Assembly: GCF_013359725.1 (NCBI RefSeq) | Contig: NZ_JABFMW010000002.1 | Coordinates: 310,001 to 374,000 of the forward strand | Reading direction: 5' to 3' | Length of the DNA: 64,000 nt | Source of the DNA: Pseudarthrobacter sp. C4D7 | Lineage (GTDB): Bacteria; Actinomycetota; Actinomycetes; Actinomycetales; Micrococcaceae | Shown here: in pieces, positions 1 through 6,894 of the stretch | Layout of the letters: the number at the start of each line of letters is the position of its first letter | How positions within the stretch are numbered: position 1 is the stretch's first letter | The notes under the pieces: model-generated | The model's database searches: none | The model's input: the letters and a program-made list of their open reading frames with translations, nothing else | What the model was told of the DNA's origin: nothing | Position numbers and translations under genes: made by a program

Positions 1-472
1 GCTGCCGGACTTCTCCGAAGAGGTCTCCTTCGAGGCCGAACTCTGCGTGGTCATTGGCCGCATCTGCAAGGACGTGCCCGAAGACCGCGTGGACGATGTC
101 ATCTTCGGATACACCTGCGGCAACGACCTCACGGCCCGCGACGTCCAGAAGACCGACCTGCAGTGGACCCGCGCCAAGGGATTCGACACCTCCGCCCCGC
201 TGGGGCCCTGGATCGAAACCGACCTGGACACGGAGGACCTGCAGATCCAGGGGCGGCTCAACGGCGAGGTGCGCCAGGACGGCAGCACCAGCCAGATGAT
301 CCGCGGCGTGCGCGAACTGGTGTCCGTCGTGTCGCAGGCCTTCACCCTCCTGCCCGGCGACGTCATCATGACCGGCACGCCGGCCGGCGTGGGCCTGGTC
401 AAGGAGGGCGACCGCTTCGAGGTGGAGATCGAGGGCATCGGCCGGCTCTCCAACCCGATCGTCCGCCGCTAA
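1..472 (+). CDS. Fumarylacetoacetate hydrolase family protein (partial, 5' end missing)
   Basis: C-terminal part of an FAH-fold enzyme; the reading frame is open from the first bases of the window and stops at TAA 470-472, so the start lies upstream. Visible family features are the acidic metal-binding stretch SFEAELCVVIG, the GYTCGNDLTARD block and the closing MTGTPAGVG motif. Members act on 2,4-diketo or 2-hydroxy-dienoate acids (acylpyruvate hydrolase, oxaloacetate decarboxylase or aromatic-catabolic isomerase/decarboxylase); which substrate applies cannot be read here. In mycobacteria the same family member sits beside the glutamyl-tRNA synthetase gene, so this is conserved neighbourhood rather than a catabolic cluster. 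The gltX start follows 57 bases later. Confidence 0.88.
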   Translation, partial: LPDFSEEVSFEAELCVVIGRICKDVPEDRVDDVIFGYTCGNDLTARDVQKTDLQWTRAKGFDTSAPLGPWIETDLDTEDLQIQGRLNGEVRQDGSTSQMIRGVRELVSVVSQAFTLLPGDVIMTGTPAGVGLVKEGDRFEVEIEGIGRLSNPIVRR

Positions 473-513
473 GGCCGTCACTCCGGGCGGGAAGCCGCAC
501 CCGGCCGGGCGGG

Positions 514-519
514 TAAAGT
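514..519 (+). promoter_or_regulatory. Probable -10 element of gltX (TAAAGT)
   Basis: TAAAGT lies 10 bases before the gltX ATG. A transcript starting about 7 bases downstream would have only a few leader bases, in keeping with the near-leaderless promoters seen repeatedly in this window. There is no clear Shine-Dalgarno sequence before this ATG. Inference only. Confidence 0.4.
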
Positions 520-529
520 TGAAGCCACT

Positions 530-2044
530 ATGAGTATCGCTTCTTCGTCACCTGCCGCCGCCATTCCCCCCGTCACCGCCGACACGCCCGTACGGGTCCG
601 TTTCTGCCCCTCGCCCACGGGCACCCCGCACGTGGGACTGATCCGGACAGCCCTGTTCAACTGGGCCTACGCGCGCCACACCAAGGGCACGCTGGTCTTC
701 CGGATCGAGGACACGGACGCGGCGCGCGACAGCGAGGAAAGCTACCACCAGCTGCTCGACGCACTGAAGTGGCTGGGCATCGACTGGGACGAGGGCGTGG
801 AAGTGGGCGGCCCCCACGAGCCGTACCGGCAGTCACAGCGCGGCGACATCTACCAGGATGTCATCAAGCGGCTGCACGAGGGCGGATTCATCTATGAGTC
901 CTTCTCCACCCCGGAAGAGATCGAGGCCCGCCACCGCGCCGCCGGCCGGGACCCGAAGCTTGGCTACGACGGCTTTGACCGCCACCTGACCGATGAGCAG
1001 CAGGCCCAGTACCGGGCGGAGGGCCGGCAGGCTGTCCTGCGCCTGCGCATGCCGGACGAGGACATCACGTTCACCGACCTGGTCCGGGGCGACATCACCT
1101 TCAAGGCAGGGTCCGTCCCCGACTTCGCCGTGGTGCGGGCCAACGGTGCACCGCTCTACACCCTGGTAAACCCCGTGGATGACGCCCTGATGGGCATTAC
1201 GCATGTGCTCCGCGGTGAAGACCTGCTGAGCTCAACGCCCCGCCAGGTGGCGCTTTACCGGGCCCTGCATGCCATCGGCGTAGCCGAGTACATGCCGGAA
1301 TTCGGCCACCTGCCCTACGTCATGGGCCAGGGCAACAAGAAGCTCTCCAAGCGTGATCCCGAGTCCAGCCTGTTCCTGCACCGGGAGCGGGGCTTCATTC
1401 CGGAAGGCCTGCTGAACTACCTGTCCCTGCTGGGCTGGTCGCTGAGCGCGGATGAAGACATCTTCACGGTGGAGCAGCTCGTGGAGCACTTCGACATCCA
1501 CGACGTCCTGGGCAACCCCGCCCGCTTCGACCTGAAGAAGGCCGAGGCCATCAACGGCACCCATGTCCGGATGCTTGAACCCAAGGTCTTCCGGGACCGC
1601 GTTGCGCACTACCTGCGCGAGGCGGGCCTGGTGGGGGAGATCCTGACAGACCGCGAGGAGGAGATCCTCACCGAGGCAGCCCCCCTGGTGCAGGAGCGCA
1701 TCACGCTGCTGGGCGAAGCGCCCGAGATGCTGGCTTTCTTCTTCAAGGCCGACGACGCCGTGGACGTTGCCGATGACGCCCGCAAGGGCCTGCCGGCAAA
1801 CCTTGCCGAGGTGCTTGACGCTGCCATCGCCGCCCTGGAACCGGTGGAGGAGTGGACAGCGGAGAACATCCAGGCTGCCCTCAAGCAGGCACTGGTGGAG
1901 GACCTTGGCATCAAGCCCCGCCTGGCATTCGGCCCGGTCCGCACGGCCATTTCCGGCCGCCGGGTCTCGCCGCCGTTGTTCGAGTCCATGGTCATCCTCG
2001 GCAAGGAGTCCGCGCTGCGCCGGCTCCACGCCTTCCGCGGCTGA
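530..2044 (+). CDS. gltX: Glutamyl-tRNA synthetase (probably non-discriminating)
   Basis: Class I aminoacyl-tRNA synthetase that attaches glutamate to tRNA in the cytoplasm. The 504-residue protein has the HIGH-type signature as HVGL (residues 34-37) and the KMSKS loop as KLSKR (271-275), followed by the helical anticodon-binding region, and is of normal length. Bacteria of this group generally lack GlnRS and use a GluRS that also charges tRNA-Gln, with GatCAB converting the product; that this copy is non-discriminating is inferred from the lineage. Both substrate tRNA genes lie within 3 kb downstream. The stop overlaps the ATG of the HAD gene by one base (TGATG), suggesting translational coupling. 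Confidence 0.97.
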   Translation: MSIASSSPAAAIPPVTADTPVRVRFCPSPTGTPHVGLIRTALFNWAYARHTKGTLVFRIEDTDAARDSEESYHQLLDALKWLGIDWDEGVEVGGPHEPYRQSQRGDIYQDVIKRLHEGGFIYESFSTPEEIEARHRAAGRDPKLGYDGFDRHLTDEQQAQYRAEGRQAVLRLRMPDEDITFTDLVRGDITFKAGSVPDFAVVRANGAPLYTLVNPVDDALMGITHVLRGEDLLSSTPRQVALYRALHAIGVAEYMPEFGHLPYVMGQGNKKLSKRDPESSLFLHRERGFIPEGLLNYLSLLGWSLSADEDIFTVEQLVEHFDIHDVLGNPARFDLKKAEAINGTHVRMLEPKVFRDRVAHYLREAGLVGEILTDREEEILTEAAPLVQERITLLGEAPEMLAFFFKADDAVDVADDARKGLPANLAEVLDAAIAALEPVEEWTAENIQAALKQALVEDLGIKPRLAFGPVRTAISGRRVSPPLFESMVILGKESALRRLHAFRG

Positions 2045-2781
2045 TGACCGCCCCCAGCCGGGCTGCCGCCGCTACGTTGGAGACACCCTTCGGGGCCGTC
2101 CGCGGCGTCCTGTTCGACATCGACGACACGTTGGTGGACCTCGAATATTCGATGACCACCGCCCTGCGCGAGGTCAGCGAACACCTCCTGCCCGGCCTGG
2201 ACCAGGCCGGGTGGGAGCGGTTCGGACGCATCTTCACGCACGAAACCACGCATTACTACGACCGCTACCTTGCCGGAGAGCTGACGTTCAACGAACAGCG
2301 CCTGCTGCGGGGCAGGGCGGCACTGGGACACTTCGGCGTTGAACTGGCAGACGGCGAGGAGTCCCACCGCTGGCTCAGTGCCTATGTGGAGAAGCAACCC
2401 GCGTACGTCAGGCCGTTTCCCGACGTCCAACCCCTGCTGGACCTCCTGGACCGTGCAGGCATCCCTTACGGTGCGGTGAGCAACAACGTCCACGATTACC
2501 AGCGGGCCAAGCTGGACGGTGCCGGACTGGAGCGGATTACCCACCTGGTAGGCACCGATACGATGGGCGTCGCCAAACCCCATCCGGCCATCTACCTTGA
2601 AGGCGTCAGGCTCCTTGGCACGCCCGTTGCGGAGACACTGTATGTGGGCGACAACCGCCTGCTGGACGCTGAAGGGGCGACGGCGGCCGGCCTGGTGGGC
2701 GTATGGCTCAACCGGGCGGGCGAGGTCGTGGAGGAGTTCGGCGGCGGAATGGTTTCGTCCCTGGAGCAGCTCCTCGGCTAA
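2044..2781 (+). CDS. HAD-superfamily hydrolase (phosphatase-like)
   Basis: 245-residue haloacid-dehalogenase-fold hydrolase. The four HAD motifs are visible: DIDDT with the nucleophile at Asp25 and the acid/base at Asp27, the Ser of VSNN as motif II, the Lys of AKPHP as motif III, and YVGDN as motif IV. The helical cap between motifs I and II makes it a C1-cap protein like phosphoglycolate phosphatases or pyrimidine 5'-nucleotidases; the substrate is not known. The frame is open further upstream inside gltX, but ATG 2044 is chosen because it forms a TGATG junction with the gltX stop and places the DxD motif at the usual distance from the N-terminus. Confidence 0.9.
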   Translation: MTAPSRAAAATLETPFGAVRGVLFDIDDTLVDLEYSMTTALREVSEHLLPGLDQAGWERFGRIFTHETTHYYDRYLAGELTFNEQRLLRGRAALGHFGVELADGEESHRWLSAYVEKQPAYVRPFPDVQPLLDLLDRAGIPYGAVSNNVHDYQRAKLDGAGLERITHLVGTDTMGVAKPHPAIYLEGVRLLGTPVAETLYVGDNRLLDAEGATAAGLVGVWLNRAGEVVEEFGGGMVSSLEQLLG

Positions 2782-2789
2782 GCATCCGC

Positions 2790-2833
2790 ACGCAGCGGCC
2801 GCGCCTTTCCAGCCGGAACCGCGGCCGCTGCGT
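2790..2833. terminator. Hairpin between convergent genes
   Basis: Perfect 14-bp inverted repeat (arms 2790-2803 and 2820-2833, loop 16 bases) between the HAD gene and the convergent LxxG-repeat gene. No T-tract follows on either strand, so it would be a U-less, bidirectional terminator of the kind often seen in actinobacteria. Confidence 0.65.
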
Positions 2834-2853
2834 CGATGAAAGCACTTTGGGCG

Positions 2854-4419
2854 TCAGCCGGCTGTATCCAGCCGGCTGGAACGCCGGCGCAGCACCAGGT
2901 ACGCCCCCGCAGCGGCAGAGACCAGCACTGCCATCAGCAACAGCGCAACCACGGGGTTGTCCAGCCATGACGACGGCGACACAGCCGCCACTTTGGCGTG
3001 CAGTTCCTGCGTGCCGGCCGCAATCCTCGCATTACCGTCGGCCAGCTTGCCTGCACCGTCGGCGAGTTTCCCCGAGCCGTCATCCAGCTTGCCGTTGCCG
3101 TCAGCCAGCTGCCCGGTTCCGACAGCGAGCTGGGCTGATCCCGTCTGCAGCTGCCCTGTGCCGCGGCTCAGCGCAACGGTGCCGTCCGAGAGCGCCTCGG
3201 TTCCGGCCAGCAGGCCCGGGTTGGCCGGGTCCCCGTCACCAGTGATCCCTGCACTGAGTTTGGTGGTCCCGTCCTGCAGGCTGTTGGCGGCGTAAATCAG
3301 GCCGGGGCTGTCCGGGTTGCCGGGTACCCCGTCCATTCCTTTCCGGATCTTTGCCGTGCCCTCTGCCAGCATGGACGTTCCCAGCACCACGCCGGGGTTC
3401 TGCGGGTCCGTTGCATTGAGCTTTTCGGCCAGAGTGGCGAAGCCCGCTTTCAACCGCCCCGCGCCGTCGTCCAGCTGTCCCGCTCCGGCGGCGAGGCTGC
3501 CGGTTCCGGCCTTAAGCTGCCCGGCGCCGTCGTTAAGCTTTGCTGCCCCCGCATCCAGCTGGCCCGCTCCCGCGTAGGCACGGCGGCCGCCGTCGGCCAG
3601 CTTCGCGATCTGGTCCTTGATCACAGCCAGGGGAACCAGGCCCTGGGGGCCGTTCGCGGCCGCTTCCAGCTGGTCCAGGCCCTGGCTGAGCGCGGCGAGG
3701 CCGTCGCCCTGGGCTGGATCGTTGCCCGTGCCCGGGTAGCCCTTCAACGTGGCCGTTCCGTTCTTCAGTGCCGCAGTCCCCGCGCTCAAGCTGGTGGCGC
3801 CGGCATCGAGCTGCACGGCGCCCACGGCAAGCCGGGCAGTGCCTGACTGAAGCTGACCCGCGCCGTCGGCAAGGTTGTCCGGTGCGTTTCCTGCGGCCGT
3901 GGGCGTCAATGCCGCTGACAGCGCCACGGCGCCGGCCTGGAGCTTCCGGGCGCCGTCATCCACCTGGTAGACGCCCGGGACGAGCTTGTTCACCACGTCG
4001 TTCTGCAGCTTCGTGGTGCCGGCGTGCAGCTTGTCCACTCCCGGTGCCAACTGGTCACGGACTCCGGAAAAGATCTTCCCGGCGCCCGCCTGCAGGGCAG
4101 CAGCTCCTTTATCCAGCTCGATGCTTCCGGTCCTGATCTTGGCTGAGCCGTCTTTGACCTGCGCCGCGCCCAGGTTGGCTGCGCCCGCCCCGGCCGCCAG
4201 CTTCCCACTGCCGTCCTTGAGCTGTGACGCCCCTGCCGCAGCCTGTTGGGCTCCGTTCATGAGCTGGGCGGATCCGCTGGAGATCTGGCCGGTGAGGTAG
4301 GTGTAGAACGCAAGGAACAGGGCGAGCAGAACGGACAGGGCAATGATCGCCATGGACTGGGAGCGGGGTCTGTGCTTTGCTGCGGCAATGGTTGCTGTGC
4401 GGGTGGTCAACGCTGACAC
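2854..4419 (-). CDS. Membrane protein with xxxLxxG heptad repeats (YhgE/Pip-related)
   Basis: 521-residue protein with an N-terminal membrane segment at about residues 22-43, a long stretch of seven-residue units with Leu and Gly at fixed places (for example QLKDGSGKLAAGAG), and a second membrane segment near 485-505 followed by a short Arg-rich tail. This is the LxxG heptad repeat of the YhgE/Pip families, predicted to form an extended extracytoplasmic rod between two anchors. The ABC-2 membrane domain of full YhgE proteins is absent. The function is unknown; relatives affect cell-surface processes and phage infection in Firmicutes. GTG 4419 has an AGGA only one base upstream; TTG 4410 would be better spaced. 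Tandem TetR-type operator candidates lie about 110 bases upstream. Confidence 0.85.
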   Translation of the reverse strand: MSALTTRTATIAAAKHRPRSQSMAIIALSVLLALFLAFYTYLTGQISSGSAQLMNGAQQAAAGASQLKDGSGKLAAGAGAANLGAAQVKDGSAKIRTGSIELDKGAAALQAGAGKIFSGVRDQLAPGVDKLHAGTTKLQNDVVNKLVPGVYQVDDGARKLQAGAVALSAALTPTAAGNAPDNLADGAGQLQSGTARLAVGAVQLDAGATSLSAGTAALKNGTATLKGYPGTGNDPAQGDGLAALSQGLDQLEAAANGPQGLVPLAVIKDQIAKLADGGRRAYAGAGQLDAGAAKLNDGAGQLKAGTGSLAAGAGQLDDGAGRLKAGFATLAEKLNATDPQNPGVVLGTSMLAEGTAKIRKGMDGVPGNPDSPGLIYAANSLQDGTTKLSAGITGDGDPANPGLLAGTEALSDGTVALSRGTGQLQTGSAQLAVGTGQLADGNGKLDDGSGKLADGAGKLADGNARIAAGTQELHAKVAAVSPSSWLDNPVVALLLMAVLVSAAAGAYLVLRRRSSRLDTAG

Positions 4420-4524
4420 TTCCTAACTTTTCCGCCGGACGACGCTGCCCGGGGGCGAAAACCGTGGCTGGTAAGGCGTTCCCGTTTTCCTCGTGGGTGA
4501 CCCCCAGCAGGGGGAGGGGAGAGT

Positions 4525-4555
4525 GTTACCGATGAGTAACTTACTCGAGAGTAAC
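4525..4555. promoter_or_regulatory. Tandem TetR-type operator palindromes
   Basis: Two 14-base palindromes stand side by side, TTACCGATGAGTAA (4526-4539) and TTACTCGAGAGTAA (4541-4554), with centres 15 bases apart. The second has perfect 6-base arms around a 2-base spacer. TTAC(N)6GTAA sites of this size are typical of TetR-family repressors in actinobacteria. Read leftward they lie about 110 bases ahead of the LxxG gene and could overlap its promoter. No tetR gene is present nearby, so the regulator would act from elsewhere. Confidence 0.6.
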
Positions 4556-4630
4556 CACATGGTTGGAGAGCGGGCAAGGGTTTTGCGGCAACGGTCCACA
4601 GGGTGGCCGGCCGCCCGCTTGGCGCTCGAT

Positions 4631-4659
4631 TTGTGCGAGCGGAAAGTCTCGGGTAAAGT
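4631..4659 (+). promoter_or_regulatory. Promoter of tRNA-Gln
   Basis: TTGTGC (4631-4636) and TAAAGT (4654-4659) are separated by 17 bases, a good housekeeping-sigma arrangement. Transcription would begin near 4666, about 58 bases before the mature tRNA. Confidence 0.6.
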
Positions 4660-4723
4660 AATTTCTCGTGCTGAGGCGCACGGAGCAGGGAAAATCCCCT
4701 GAAAACCGGCCCGAAAGTGCCAT

Positions 4724-4795
4724 TGGGATATGGTGTAATTGGCAACACTACGGTTTCTGGTACCGTCATTCTAGGTTCGAGTCCTGGTATCCCAG
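4724..4795 (+). tRNA. tRNA-Gln (anticodon CTG)
   Basis: A 72-base cloverleaf. The acceptor stem pairs TGGGATA (4724-4730) with TATCCCA (4788-4794), with G4795 as discriminator. The anticodon stem ACGGT/ACCGT encloses the loop TTCTGGT with anticodon CTG, and the T-arm loop is TTCGAGT. CCA is not encoded. In this lineage the tRNA is expected to be glutamylated by GluRS and then amidated by GatCAB. Confidence 0.95.
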
Positions 4796-4854
4796 CTCTG
4801 GTTTGATTGCTTGTTTCAGCAGCAAAACAGTGTGTTTCAAGCCGGTTCGCCGAT

Positions 4855-4884
4855 TTGAAATCAAGGCAAAGTGTGTGAAATACT
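4855..4884 (+). promoter_or_regulatory. Promoter of tRNA-Glu
   Basis: TTGAAA (4855-4860) and AATACT (4879-4884) are separated by 18 bases and lie about 40 bases before the mature tRNA-Glu, indicating that the two tRNA genes can be transcribed separately. Confidence 0.5.
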
Positions 4885-4923
4885 CACTGAGCTTGAGCAG
4901 CGGAGACGCTGCCGGAAGTACAT

Positions 4924-4999
4924 GGCCCCATCGTATAGCGGCCTAGTACGCTGCCCTCTCACGGCGGTAACGCGGGTTCGAATCCCGCTGGGGTCACCA
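4924..4999 (+). tRNA. tRNA-Glu (anticodon CTC)
   Basis: A 76-base gene including an encoded CCA (4997-4999). The acceptor arms are GGCCCCA (4924-4930) and TGGGGTC (4989-4995), with one G-T pair and discriminator A4996. The anticodon loop CTCTCAC carries CTC at 4958-4960, and the T-arm carries GGTTCGAATC. Unlike the neighbouring tRNA-Gln it encodes its own CCA end. Confidence 0.96.
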
Positions 5000-5003
5000 A
5001 TAT

Positions 5004-5043
5004 AAATGGTCCCGGGCAACTGCCCGGGGCCATTTCTGTTTCC
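5004..5043 (+). terminator. Rho-independent terminator after tRNA-Glu
   Basis: A 15-bp stem (5004-5018 with 5021-5035, one G-T pair) closed by a two-base AC gap is followed by TCTGTTT. It directly follows the tRNA-Glu CCA end. Confidence 0.85.
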
Positions 5044-5127
5044 CCGGCCATGGCCCGTTTGGGACCGCGGCCGGATGCGGCGCGCCGGGCCCGGTTCCCG
5101 CGTCTGCTCAACTGGCATGATGTTCCT

Positions 5128-6894
5128 GTGACCTCCCGCAACGAGCACGTCCCTCACGCCCAGCCACCGAACTCCTTGGCGGCGGTGGCACTCCTTGAGG
5201 AGATCCGCAGCGGACTGGACGGGGTCACCCTGCCACTGGCACTGCCGGGCGCCGAGCAGGCACGCCGCGATGCCGCCGCCGCGAAGGCCCAGCTGGATGA
5301 CTACATCCTTCCGCGCTACCGCAGCCTGGACGCTCCGCTCCTCGCCGTGGTCGGCGGTTCCACGGGCGCGGGCAAATCCACGCTGGTCAACGGACTCGTG
5401 GGGCATCCGGTCACGCGCGCCGGCGCCATCCGTCCCACCACCCGCCAGCCCATCCTGCTGCACAATCCCGCCGAAGCCGCCTGGTTCGAAGGCCAGCGAG
5501 CCCTGCCGGGGCTGACCCGTATCAGGGGCACGCTGGCAGCCCACCCGGCGCCCGGCGGCCACGCGGCCGAGAAGTCCGGGCCTTCCGACTCCCTGGTCCT
5601 GCTGGCTGATGCAGCAGTACCTGCCGGCATCGCACTCCTCGACGCGCCCGACGTCGACTCGATCTCCGACCAGAACCGCCTGCTCGCCGGACAGCTGCTG
5701 GCGGCCGCCGACCTGTGGGTGTTCGTCACTACGGCAAACCGGTACGCCGATGCGGTCCCCTGGAAGCTCCTCCTCGACGCCGCGTCCCGGGACATCACGG
5801 TGGTCGTGGTGCTGGACCGGGTGCCGCAAGGAGCAGAAGAGGAAGTGAGCCAGGACCTCCGGGGCCTGCTGGACCGCGAAGGCCTTGCCGGCAGCCGCCT
5901 GTTCATCATCGCCGAAACTGTCCTGGATCCGCGCGGGATGCTGCCCGCCGGGGCCGTGGAGGAGCTGCGGGAGTGGTTGGCGTCGCTGGCGAACGATGCC
6001 TCGGGGCGGACCGACGTGGCCCGGCGCACGCTGAACGGCACCGTCCGGGCGCTGGCCCAGCGGATCGCCGGCCTCGCCGGATCCGTCCGGGAACAGGAAC
6101 AGGCAGCTGCCCGGCTCGAAGCCGACGCCGTGGCGGCATATGGGGATGCGGCCGCCCGGATCCTGGACGCCACCCGCGACGGAGCCCTCCTGCGGGGCGA
6201 GGTGCTGGCGCGCTGGCAGGACTTTGTGGGCACAGGCGAGTTCTTCCGTGCCCTCGAGCAGAATGTTGGCCGCTTCAGAGACCGCTTGGGAGCGTTCTTC
6301 CGTGGTGAACCGGCGCCCGCAGTCCGGGTTGAGGCAGCCATCGAAACCGGCCTGCAGGCCGTCATCCTGGACGAGGCAGCCAACGCCGCCGAGGATACCG
6401 ACCAAAGGTGGCGCTCGGACCCGGCAGGCCGTCAGTTACTGGGCCCGGATGACCTCGCCGGCACGGATCCGGCCTTCGCGGACCGGGCGGCTGCGGAGAT
6501 CAGGGCCTGGCAGGAAGCGCTGATGGAGCTGATCCGCACGGAAGGGCAGGGTAAGCGCACCCAGGCGCGCTGGCTGTCGTTCGGCATTAACGGCCTCGGT
6601 GCCGCGCTGATGATCGTGGTGTTCTCGATGACGGCAGGGCTCACGGGGCTGGAGGTCGGCGTGGCCGGCGGCACCGCCGTCGTGGGCCAGCGCCTGCTGG
6701 AGGCCGTCTTCGGCGAGGACGCCGTGCGCCGGATGGCGGACAAGGCTCGCGAGGACCTGGCAGCGCGCTGCCACCAGCTGCTGCTGGATGAACAACAGCG
6801 GTTCCTGCGGCGCCTGCCGGCGGACAACCCCGCCCTGGCGGAGACTCTGTCCGCACAGGCCGGCGCACTGGCCCGTCTGGCGGAGCGCGCATGA
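5128..6894 (+). CDS. Dynamin-like/P-loop GTPase with C-terminal membrane segment, first of a pair
   Basis: 588-residue predicted GTPase with the P-loop GGSTGAGKST at about residues 76-85 and a DAPD-type G3 motif. A helical region rich in charged residues follows. Near the C-terminus, from SFGINGLGAALMIVV onward, are one or two hydrophobic segments and then a helix resembling the membrane-insertion part of dynamin-like proteins. The function is not established; relatives in actinobacteria occur as pairs, like mycobacterial IniA/IniC, and may remodel or protect membranes. ATG 5050 is in frame but close behind the tRNA terminator; GTG 5128 is preferred because CATGAT stands exactly six bases ahead, as in the leaderless genes here. 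The stop overlaps the second GTPase by four bases (ATGA). Confidence 0.8.
   Translation: MTSRNEHVPHAQPPNSLAAVALLEEIRSGLDGVTLPLALPGAEQARRDAAAAKAQLDDYILPRYRSLDAPLLAVVGGSTGAGKSTLVNGLVGHPVTRAGAIRPTTRQPILLHNPAEAAWFEGQRALPGLTRIRGTLAAHPAPGGHAAEKSGPSDSLVLLADAAVPAGIALLDAPDVDSISDQNRLLAGQLLAAADLWVFVTTANRYADAVPWKLLLDAASRDITVVVVLDRVPQGAEEEVSQDLRGLLDREGLAGSRLFIIAETVLDPRGMLPAGAVEELREWLASLANDASGRTDVARRTLNGTVRALAQRIAGLAGSVREQEQAAARLEADAVAAYGDAAARILDATRDGALLRGEVLARWQDFVGTGEFFRALEQNVGRFRDRLGAFFRGEPAPAVRVEAAIETGLQAVILDEAANAAEDTDQRWRSDPAGRQLLGPDDLAGTDPAFADRAAAEIRAWQEALMELIRTEGQGKRTQARWLSFGINGLGAALMIVVFSMTAGLTGLEVGVAGGTAVVGQRLLEAVFGEDAVRRMADKAREDLAARCHQLLLDEQQRFLRRLPADNPALAETLSAQAGALARLAERA

Larger units (their letters stand above)
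4420..4723. other. Intergenic control region between the LxxG gene and tRNA-Gln
   Basis: No gene is seen in these 304 bases. They hold two abutting palindromes near 4525-4555, likely controlling the leftward LxxG-repeat gene, and a -35/-10 promoter at 4631-4659 for the rightward tRNA-Gln gene. Short open frames here have no family features and are not annotated. Confidence 0.7.

Noticed and set aside
2900-4300. Periodic DNA in the LxxG gene considered as a CRISPR array or satellite
   Set aside because: The period is seven codons at protein level with variable bases; no identical repeats with unique spacers.
4861-6405. 514-codon minus-strand frame covering tRNA-Glu and the first GTPase
   Set aside because: It would run through a tRNA gene and a terminator; no motifs.
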